A stretch of DNA of 48,987 nucleotides, taken from assembly GCA_010014835.2 (NCBI GenBank), contig JAAAKB020000001.1, positions 1,125,988 through 1,174,974 of the forward strand, written 5' to 3'. The notes below the pieces were generated by a model. The model saw only the letters and a list, made by a program, of their open reading frames with translations. It was not told the origin of the DNA and did no database searches. Positions 34,575 through 44,800 of this stretch are shown here, piece after piece. The first letter of the stretch is position 1; the number at the start of each line of letters is the position of its first letter. The DNA comes from Apostichopus leukothele. Lineage: Eukaryota > Echinodermata > Holothuroidea > Aspidochirotida > Stichopodidae. Both the position numbers and the translations under genes were made by a program.

Positions 34575-35710
34575 CCTTCGCAAATGCAGATTGCGACATA
34601 ACCCACGCTCCATACAGTTCCTACAGTAATCACAATATAAACCGTGTTTGAATACCCATTAATTTCTTCCTTAATTTTTGGTGAAATTTCTTATAAATTA
34701 TATATGTTTTAAAAAATTCGTTATGCCGTCATATATGTAGTGCATTGGGGATTTCGTGATTTTTGTGCAACACAAGATAAGTTTGAACAGCAGACTCTTC
34801 GTACCAAAATCTTCCACCAGACAATTCCTTCAAGTACCAGTAGATCACTTACATTTTGAACTGCATAGTAACTATCTACAACAGAAGCCCTACAATATGT
34901 ATGTGCACCATATATCAGATCTCTCCAATAAAGTAACCTGTGGTATGATCATGATGTCATAGCCAATGATGTCATAGTGTGGTCACTTCTTAATTTATAG
35001 CTTAAAATCTGTTTACTAGAAAGATAAATATGTGGACAGAGTAAGTTCCTGTCCCATCCTCTGTAATCCATTGTCAAAGCTAAGATGTAACTTTCACCAA
35101 TGGTATTCAGTAGTAGTTATCTAGCCATTTGAAGCTCTACTCTGTTAGTCTGTTTAAATGAAATCATTGTTTGTGTCCTTATATCTTGGTCACATACCGC
35201 TGTGACAACAGTACCTGTCTCTGATCATTTACCAGATGTATACGTGTGTCATTTATTAAGTACTTTATTAAAGGAAGCATCCTGATTTTTGATTATGTAC
35301 ATTGTACAGTACTGTGAGCATTGTTATCAAGGTACAAAATTTACTCAATTTTCAGCATTAGGAATTTTACTTCTTGAAATTTAACATTGACCTTTTCTGT
35401 TGTTGTCAATGATTAATGAACTGACAGATGAAGATAGGGAGCTAAAAAGTACATTAACATGAAGTGTTTTAATTATGTTTGCTCACTTAAGGAGATACGC
35501 AAACCTCTCTGGCCAAGAATACATAAATTATATACCATATTACAAATTGGAATGGTGTTCTTACTGTATGGATAAATGATGCACACACTATTGAACCATT
35601 GCTAATATTTTCCTAAGAATTTAATTAATTATGGTACTTCCCATTGGAAGGTACAGTATGGTTAGATGGATGGGGCTTGATTAGGATGCAGTTTATTTAT
35701 TTACCAGATT

Positions 35711-36009
35711 AATATAGCGCTCTTTTCATGCTTAAGCATGTTAAAGAGCACTTTTACAATGACAACAAAATGACAAAACCCTTAAAATATGAATATGAAA
35801 AATAAAATTGGCGCAGCTTAAATATTAATATAAAAAAATATATATATATACAAAGGAATAATTTTAAAAACAATATAGATTTTACAGTGAAATTCCTAAA
35901 AAGAAATTAGTAAAATAAGTAATTTTAAGTAACAAAATGACAAAACCCGTAAAATATGAATACGAAAAAATAAAATGGACGCAGCTTGAATATTAATATA
36001 AAAATATAC
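35711..36009. repeat. Interspersed element with a palindrome and 167-bp-spaced duplication
   Basis: CATGCTTAAGCATG (35727-35740) is a perfect 14-base palindrome flanked by GCTCTTT and AAAGAGC arms, so the stretch folds on itself. About 80 bp starting AACAAAATGACAAAACCC is present twice (35764-35842 and 35931-36009) with a few differences. The TATAGCGCT-hairpin style resembles short non-autonomous repeats of marine invertebrates. I cannot name the family. Confidence 0.6.
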
Positions 36010-36284
36010 ATGTATTAAAGTAAGCCCAGATAAATGAGAAAGTACAAAAGAAGACTGGATGCAGTATTTTTGCCAATACTGCAAGTATCCAGCTTTCAGA
36101 CCTGTGAGAAGTTAGTATTGTACATCAAATTCTCTTCTATTTTAATATCATATGATTCATATCCACATAATAAAAATTACTGTATGCACATTGTGACTGT
36201 TTCGATTGCTAGCAGTAATATCTAGTACATACATTCCAAATAAAATTGATTGTCTAGATAGTTAGCTTGTTCTAAAAACTTAGA

Positions 36285-36565
36285 GTTATCAATAGGTAGC
36301 TCGGGATAGATAGGTAGAGTTATCAATTTAAGATAGAGGGATCTATCAATAGTTAGAGTTATCAATAGGTAGAGTTATCAATAGGTAGAGGGATCAATGG
36401 GTAGAGTTATCAATAAGTAGCTCTATCAATAGGTAGATTTATCAATATGTAGATTTATCAATATGTAGACCTATCCATAGGTAAAGTTATCAATACCTAG
36501 AGGTACAAATAGGTAAAGGTATGAATAGGTAGATTAATCAATAGGTAGAGTTACCGATTGATAGA
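36285..36565 (+). repeat. 16-bp tandem array (ATCAATAGGTAGAGTT)
   Basis: The unit ATCAATAGGTAGAGTT and close variants (ATCAATATGTAGATTT, ATCAATAAGTAGCTCT) repeat in a 16-bp register over about 280 bp. It is a minisatellite with no coding potential. Confidence 0.85.
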
Positions 36566-36773
36566 TAACATTGTGCAATGATTGTTTTTCTGCATTATTC
36601 CTTCCATGTTTAACAAAGTCGTACATCCAATGTCACTCAGTACAATCAAATTTACTGCACTCCTGTCTTGCCTGTCCGAGCTCTACTATTGCTCTTTCCC
36701 ATTTATCTTTTAGCATTTGGTCCCCCTGACCCCCCCCCCCCCTTCTGGGCCAACAGCCATTACCTTTTCCAAG

Positions 36774-36900
36774 TCTACTGTTCGTGATGTCCACAGCCTG
36801 TATCACTGGAGACTGATTCTCATATAGATCTGCATGAATCTGTATCCAATGTGTACACACCTTATACAAACTCTGCCATAACTTGCATTCACTCACAGAC
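36774..36900 (-). other. Weak candidate exon on the minus strand
   Basis: The frame KLWQSLYKVCTHWIQIHADL then YENQSPVIQAVDITNSRLGK ends at a consensus donor (AAAAG|GTAATG, lower limit 36774). The acceptor side is poor, and neither possible entry phase matches the phase-1 exit of the last certain ANKFN1-like exon. An exon lost in the gap at 37665-37764 could reconcile the phases. No family recognised. Confidence 0.2.
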
Positions 36901-37664
36901 AATTTTGGATCCAGATCAATAAATATTATGGATTATAGATGCATTATTCGAACATGGAGAGTAAATCTCTATAAAAAGTACAAATGATGATAAAGTGAGA
37001 TAAATCAACAATGGAAATTTTTAAGCATTGGCATCCTAAGGTCACAGATTTGATTGATTTACTCATAAACAAATGAAGTCCACTCCCTATCAGTTTCTGT
37101 TGTTGTATCAAATGAATTTTGGTGTCATTTTTGGTTACACAGTTTGTAAGATATCTGACTTCAGACTGGATTATGGTCTAACCTCTTTCTATAATATATA
37201 AAAAGTGTGAAAAGTGAGATAAAAAATTGTTGTTATTTTCTTCCCTCCTCTCTTACATGCAAAGAGATTAATATGATACAAGTTTATTAATGCTTTGATA
37301 CATGATACCTTGAATTCAGGTCCTTTCTGACTTCAGGAATTTCAAAAAACTTAAAATCCACCAAGATTCCAGTGCATTGCAGAAATATATTAAAAGTTGA
37401 GAATGTTGTTAGATTAACGAGGAAGTGGGTGCTGACCCTGAAATAAAGTGGGGGCTCAGTGCTGAAATGTTACCTACTCTTGTAGGCTAGTGAGATTGAG
37501 TGCATAAGTAGAATGGAGACAGGTAAGTTTTGATCTGAAAAACCAAAACCAAAGGGTTCTTTTTTTATTGGTATTTATATTTAATAATAAAGAAATGATG
37601 TATCATAATCAGTGTTGTAGCCACGCCGGTCGGCGCCGGTCGGGCGTAACCGCCACTAGTGCTT

Positions 37665-37764
37665 NNNNNNNNNNNNNNNNNNNNNNNNNNNNNNNNNNNN
37701 NNNNNNNNNNNNNNNNNNNNNNNNNNNNNNNNNNNNNNNNNNNNNNNNNNNNNNNNNNNNNNNN
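37665..37764. other. Assembly gap, 100 N, inside a tandem array
   Basis: Exactly 100 N. The left edge (GTAACCGCCACTAGTGCTT) resembles the 23-bp unit found on the right edge, so the gap most likely reflects a collapsed satellite. Its true length is unknown. Confidence 0.97.
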
Positions 37765-37964
37765 TCACTAGTGATATCCAGTAACCCTCACTAGTGATAT
37801 CCAGTAACCCTCACTAGTGATATCCAGTAACCCTCACTAGTGATATCCAGTAACCCTCACTAGTCATATCCAGTAACCCTCACTAGTAACATCCAGTAAC
37901 CCTCACTAGTAATATCCAGTAACCCTCACTAGTAATATCCAGTAACCCTCACTAGTAATATCCA
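37765..37964 (+). repeat. 23-bp tandem array (TCACTAGTGATATCCAGTAACCC)
   Basis: The unit reads TCACTAGTGATATCCAGTAA plus CCC. Eight full copies and a partial one sit in exact 23-bp register beginning at the gap edge. The first four are identical and contain the perfect palindrome TCACTAGTGA. The later ones change GATATCC stepwise to CATATCC, AACATCC and AATATCC. A homogeneous end next to the gap and a diverged end away from it are typical of unequal exchange. Confidence 0.95.
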
Positions 37965-38166
37965 TGTTGGGATTGTTCTTCTCTGTGAAGGACATATGGG
38001 GTTTGTTCTTCTGTTCAGGGAAATGCACTCTCTATAGGAGATACCCTTACAATGAAGCCTAACTTGGATAATAACATGCCAAGGCTTGTTTACCAGCACA
38101 TGCATTTAGAGTTGTATTTCTGAAAACTAAGAGACTTTGCTTGTGTCTACAAAACATGCACTTTTC

Positions 38167-38247
38167 TGCATCATTATAATTATTTTTTTGCATCATTATA
38201 ATTATTTTTTTGCATCATTATAATATTTTTCTGCATAATTATAATTT
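38167..38247 (+). repeat. AT-rich 22-bp tandem repeat, four copies
   Basis: TGCATCATTATAATTATTTT plus TT repeats at 38167, 38189, 38211 and (diverged) 38232. A short AGTACCTCAT repeat follows at about 38287-38330. Confidence 0.85.
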
Positions 38248-38463
38248 CCTCAATCTTAGTGAAAGATCTAAAATCTGTGGATATAAAGTACCTCATATAC
38301 CTCATAAAGTACCTCATTAAGTACCTCATGATCATAAAATATGATTGTAAGAAACCTGTCAGCACTGAAAAAGATAAGTTAGGTCATTAAAATATGTATC
38401 AGTTTGTGTGTTTATAATAGAATGCAAGATCACCTTTAACGAACCCATCACCAAATTTCTTTA

Positions 38464-38550
38464 GGCCTGGACTGAGTTCAAAGCACAACAACATTAATGA
38501 TGTAATTTTAACACCCTAAAGCAGAGAGTAACCGCTGAGCCAGACCTCCA
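38464..38550 (-). repeat. Possible tRNA-derived SINE fragment
   Basis: On the minus strand GGTCTGGCTCAGCGGTTACT resembles an RNA polymerase III A box (TGGCNNAGTGG). About 55 bases later TTTGAACTCAGTCC resembles a decayed B box (GGTTCGANTCC). The spacing suits a tRNA-like head. The B box is poor and no tail is evident. Confidence 0.3.
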
Positions 38551-38681
38551 TCCTCTATGATCTACCCTCTACTGGTATGTGTACAATGTCTGCCTAGCAG
38601 GGTGTTCATGTTTCAATATTTTCTACTTGTAATGTGCAGTAAAAGTGGGGAGAAAATGTAATAATGAAATGATATACATAC

Positions 38682-38850
38682 CTTCAGTTTGTGGATTAGC
38701 TGTGTTGACATTGTTGTCATTCATTTCAAGAGGGGATGGCGGGGGTGCATAGAGAACTGAGAGAGGAACACCTCCAGTAACTTGTCTGTCTCTTGCATAC
38801 TGTAAAATGTCTGTCAGCCATCTCATACTTTTCCAAATTGTTTCGAGATT
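38682..38850 (-). CDS. ANKFN1: ANKFN1-like last confident exon
   Basis: Reads NLETIWKSMRWLTDILQYAR, DRQVTGGVPLSVLYAPPPSP and LEMNDNNVNTANPQTE, then the donor GTATGT in phase 1. Human equivalent: EVWREMRWIMDALQYARYKQ. In human the following tail is Ser-rich and poorly conserved, so missing 3' exons would be hard to spot. Confidence 0.9.
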
Positions 38851-41800
38851 CTGTTATTGAAGAAGAGAAATGAATTGAATGTTTTAACTGATAAACTAAT
38901 GACAGCGCCAAGAGCTAGAAACACCTTGACAAGCTGCAGGACCTATGGATATCCTGATCATGTCAGCTGGGGCAGTGCTATTCTTAGCTGATAAGATCAT
39001 ATTTTAACTAAAAGACAACTGGTATAGGAGATTTTCTCTGAGCATTTGTTGGTCCACTTGTACTAAAAAATTGTATGAGAAACAAAGTTGATTGTCCAGC
39101 AAGATTAATACATAACTTTAGACTAGGTGCTTCCACTATAAAGAAATTTATCACTTACATCTCAATTTATTTTTGTCCTACAAGAAATTTAGTCTATCAA
39201 AGTAAACTGCACACCATTTATTGACAGAAATAAAATGGTTGACTTGAAAGTTGGAGCGAGGAGGGTATATGACAATAAACTAGATGGAATCTAGATAAAC
39301 TCCGACAGAAGTTACTATCAGAACATCCACATACTATAATTAGTTATTTCCCTGGACTGACATAATTTTGCAAGAATTAAAGCTAATATTAAAGTTCTTT
39401 GAATGTCTATGTAGTGAAACAAGATTTAGTTTCAATCTTTCTGCATTGCCTCAATGGTTACTAGGGTAATTTTCCTTTCCTAAACATGGCCAGCAGAAGA
39501 TGTATATAATAAATAGATGTATATAATATAATATGAATGCTACAGCACACAGATTACACAGGGGAAAACTTACTGTAATGAAATTTCCAATTTGGTCCTG
39601 CCTGTCTTTAGCATCAGTGAGTTCCTCGTCAGAGAAAGCTTCTCGTAACGTCTGCTGGGACAAAATATTGTCCAATTCTAGGATGGAAGACAGTCTTGCA
39701 AATCGACGTGTGAAGTTTGGATGGTACGTTGACAGGTGAGCTGTAAGGAAACAGGTAAGGGAATAGGAGCAATCTTAAAGCATCTGACAGGTACCTGTAC
39801 AGCCAGCTCTTGAACCATTCATAGCTTACTTGTATTTCCTCATCCTGAAGATGATCATGCTCTCCACGGTTGATTTGTGAATGATGACAGAGAAAGCAGG
39901 ACACTAATCTTGTAATTTACACCGTTGAAACTGTTTCCATATTTTAAAGGTTGCAGATCAGTTCCTCAAAATTTACAATTTTGAATTGTTGGATCCGGCC
40001 AACAGGCTCAGTGATTCCTTGCCATAGTTAATATGAGAACATTTAATGTAAAACATGCGCAGAAGGTTTTCAAGGTTTGGTCATTGTTAATGGCAAATGT
40101 ACATTTCTGTTTATAGTTTCATATTACCGACAAACTTCATCCAAGCATTTCTTTTTGAGTTGCTCTCAAATGTTTTTAGACTTTGTTGCCAGTTGAAGTC
40201 CACAAACATAAAACAGGGTTATTGTACTCAATGAAAGTCATCATATGAAGGTCATCCAGCCATCATTGTTTTGTGTTAAAATGTTTCATAAATTTTCAGA
40301 TTTTGAATTCAAGTGACTTCCAAAATGTCTTGATTTGACCACAGAAAACAAAAGCATTATTGCACTCACTTTGGTGATCTACATTAATCTTTTGATTTGT
40401 ATTACAGAGATCTTTGTGAAGAACAACTCTCCCAAACAGCTAAGACAACGCTTGTCCCTGAGTCTGTCATGATGTCAACCTGTGATGTCATAATCACACT
40501 AGGATCTCAAACTTGTTACTTACTCTCTGTTTTTCTGTTCATATTTTGAAGATAGAAACTTAACAGTGCTGAGACTGAAACCAATGCCATCATTAGGTCA
40601 TGTTAAGAGCTTCAGTGTTATAGATTCAACATTCTACAGAAAATAAACATTTTAATATGTTTTGTCTTTTAAGAAGCAGATAAAAGTGTGTATATAAGTG
40701 TACCTTGTTGTTCTGGCATGAAACAATAATGTCTTGCAAATAATAGCAATATTTATGCAATAAATTAAATAGATGTGGGATGTACATCAATCTTTGTGAG
40801 AGTAAGTGCTCACCAAGTTCAAAGACTGGTACAGGAACAGATATATAATCAGTGCCAATCAGCCACTCATCAGATGTCCCTGGACCAAGACAGACATTAC
40901 CAGGAGGAGGAAACAGGAGTATGACAGAGACCTGTAGAGAGATGAAGCAATATTATTATAACTAACTTATTAGTCACTGTTTATTGAATCTACTACTTGA
41001 CATAAACTAATATTTCAATTAATGATTTGAAAAGGATTCAAAATGATTTGAAAAGCCATTTATTCTAACCTCATCATTGAGCTCAATTATTTCTAGATCA
41101 CAGATCCTATGGGCAAGTGCATCCCTTTCTTCAATGTTGACTGTTTTTAATAACTCCTTAGCTCTGTCTGACAGTTGTTGCTGAAATTGCTCCTGAGCAG
41201 AAGATGGTTTTGATTTGATCTGTAAGAGAAGAAATAGACTGCATATTTATAAAGATTGTAGTACAAGAGGTAGTGGAAGAGACTGACGACGTACATGATA
41301 CCACATATACAAGGTAAAATAACACACAAATGAGACCCACACCATTGTGTTAGCATGGAGAATGTGAACCTTAGAAACAGCACAAACATGTTGAAACACA
41401 CTTCACTCAATAAGGTTAAGAGGCAGACATACACAGTAACTCATGATCATTGGATCAATACAACAAATGGATCAAGATGCCCATAACCTTATGATCCTTG
41501 TATTGAGATATCTCACAAAACTATGTGTAAATTGGTGTCATCTTAACAGTAATGAATACATAAAATGAAACAACCAGTCAACATACCTCATTAAGATCTA
41601 GATTATGCAACCATTGCCACTCTTCTTGAGAAACATTGGGATTGTCTCTAATCTTGAGGTGAGGCAGGATGTTGGGTTGTTTCTCAGGGACTTGAACCCT
41701 GATAGTGTCGACTGAGCTCCTCATCCGAAGGTATGCCAGGTACAACCCTCTTGTTAAAGGGTGACCACTAGACCTGTGGTGGATCAACTTCTCCTGTAAA

Positions 41801-44800
41801 CAAAACATAAATAGTTTATCTTCTGACTGCTTTCAGAGCAGTGATAACAAAAGCTGCATATTTTATCTACAAAATCTTGTGAAGTCATAGAGAACATGTC
41901 AGATTGAACAAAATAAAAATTTCGTCGCTGTGTAGTAACATGAGAGAGATTGTTATCATTCAATCCAGGAAAGCTGCCTGCAGGTTATGAATTGTTCTAG
42001 TTCCATCATTCTACATTCAGATACAATCTCTGCTGCTGCTTGCTGTATCTGTCCTCTTAATTGACAAATGTTTACAGTTCCATCTACATTGCCTATACAA
42101 ACTAAAACCAACAGGCCCTGAGTAGACTTGACAAGTTGCTATAGAGATGCCACGTAATAGAAGACTGTTTACAAATCCATTAACAAACTGACAATATTGG
42201 TTGGAAAGACAGATTGATTCCTTCCACCCTATACTTGAAATTTTACTTATACTTACTGGCAAGCTGTTCATGAGTAACTCTGAAGCAGAAGGAGTTTCCG
42301 CGCTCATAGATTTACGTTTCAGCATTCTGTTAAGAGGAATCCATTTCACTGCTGTAGATGGCAACATTCTTGGCTCCTGCAAAAAACACAGTTAACTTCT
42401 TTGTATGTTTGCACAAGTACTCTGTGAGATTGTCTTACAACTGTTTCAATTCAACTAACAATCATTTTCTATGTAGTATCAATCTAATTCATGAAACTGC
42501 TGAAGATATGGGAAGGGTGCAAGTGATGGTCTATAGTAATAAGTTGTGGGAAGGGAGGGTTGGGGGGATGTCCTCACCTTTATCTGACTCATAAGCAGCC
42601 ATATCATAGTCCCATGGTTGTCCCTAATGGGCTCAAAATACAGTTGTCCAAGATCCTGAACACAGAGAACACTCTGGAGGTGTGCGACCGCAGAGAGTAG
42701 TTTGTTACGAAACAGGACCGTAGCAGAAGATGAATTGGAATGTGAGAGATCAGTGCGCAGGAGATCTACATCTTCCCAGGTCTTGGCAACCTAAAGGAAA
42801 ATCAATATTTCATCTTGAATGAAGCTGGTCATGCTTTAAACATGTACCAGTCATTTAAACCCTCTGGAACACATCAAATAATATGTTGCTTGCATGTCAA
42901 ATATCCTCAAGAAAAGAGTGTTTGCTTCTAAATGAAATGTTTCAATGTGGAATACAGTTATATAGTTTTGTCAGCATTTCCTGTTTATTGTAGATATTGC
43001 TTTAAATGTTTCAATATCCATAAATAGAATTGTCACAATCTTATTATCTATGCATATATGGTTGTATTGTAACATGTAAGGTTGTATTGTAACATATATG
43101 GTTGTACTGTAATATATATGGTTGTATTGTAACATATATGGTTGTATTGTAACATGTATGGTTGTATTGTAACATATATGGTTGTATTGTAATATGTATG
43201 GTTGTATTATAACATATATGGTTGTATTGTTACATGTTAACAAGGAAGTAAAAACTGAATACCTGATGAGAGTAAAGATAGCTTACCTTCATAAACCAGA
43301 GGAAGTCCTGTTGATAGTTACTTGGGAAGTTTTCATCTGCCTCCACTATTGGTATATGGTCTTCTGTTGTCACCATTATCCTGTCTTCATGGTAGAGGAT
43401 GGTTGCCAAATAGATACCTCTGAAAAGGGAGAAACCACATCATGGTAAAACCGTGATGGAAGCCGAACCATTGAAGTAGGCATTTTACTTACATAAAACA
43501 TTAACAAATAATACAGAAATAATATTAAAATACTATACACAAATCATGTACAAATAAAAATCACACACAATATCAAAAATGAATTAAAAAAGATATTTCA
43601 AGAATGTAAATAGCAAAACCTAAAAAGTCTTTACCGTTTAAGGTGTTTCTGGAACTTTGGTGCAGATTGGAAAAAATTCTTTAGACTCTTTCTGACTGTT
43701 TTTCTAACTTGACTGGGTGATGCACGAGGAGAACTCACTGTTGAAAAGATAAAAATATTTGTGATTGCAGAAACTAAGAGAGCGTCAATTCAAACTTCTT
43801 TGAGACCAAACAAGAAGAATTAGAGTCACAGACACATATGACATGTTGAAGATTACTTATGAACATAAATAAGATAATCTAGAATAATTACTTCTCATTT
43901 CAGCAGAATCAGCTGGTCTGCTATCTCGAACCTTTCTAAAGAGCTCGTCTACAAGAAACAGTTGATTGCTGAATCTTGGGCTACTGTTCTCGCAATCTCT
44001 CCAACCTGCAAAATGAAACATGGGAAACAAATATAAATCTAGACAACCTTTGATATGGTCCTACATCTAATTCTTTTCAGAAGCTAGCAGTGCCATTTAT
44101 AAGTGGGCTTGTTCTACGCAGCAGCATAAAACAGAGATCTATATGGAGGCATCAGGGAGATTGACTTACTTGATGGAACAGCGCAGGACGGGCTTGAGGT
44201 TTGAGAGGGTCCAAAGCCCTTCATGTTAAAAGCAGAAACCCTCACATAGTATGTAGTTCCCTGTTGACGTAAAAACAAATGAAAACAGTCATAGAAATGT
44301 TAACTTGATCCATATTGCATATGTGACCACTGTATGTTAATATATTACTAATATATAACTACTGAGATTGAAGTAGTTAATAAAATGATGGAGCTATCAG
44401 ATGACAAGGAATCTTGATTCAGACTAACTTACCTTAATCAATCCTTGGATGACATAAGAAAGATTCCGAACATCATAGAGTATGTGCTCTCCCGATAACA
44501 ACTGAAAATCCTCAGATGTTGTCCACTCAACTAAAGAGAGAAAGAAGAAAGAATCATTCAATTTCTGGCTTCTGTTTATATCGTATCATGCATAATCCAT
44601 TTTGCATAGAGGTGTGTTAAACAAACCTTACAGGATATCCTAAGATGATGACTTAATAAATCTAATAGGGTATCATATAGGATAAACTGATCAATCCAAA
44701 CAATGCATAGAGAATAGTGATAGTGGTAATAAGGCACTTGAGGAGCAGAAGTACCCTTTATGACAAGCATGTCCCTAGCACACATCTTATCAAGTGAAGA

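Noticed and set aside
43061-43240. Regular 20-bp units, and the 23-bp and 16-bp arrays, as CRISPR-like repeats
   Set aside because: The units are contiguous with no spacers, and the surrounding genes are spliced animal genes. They are tandem minisatellites.
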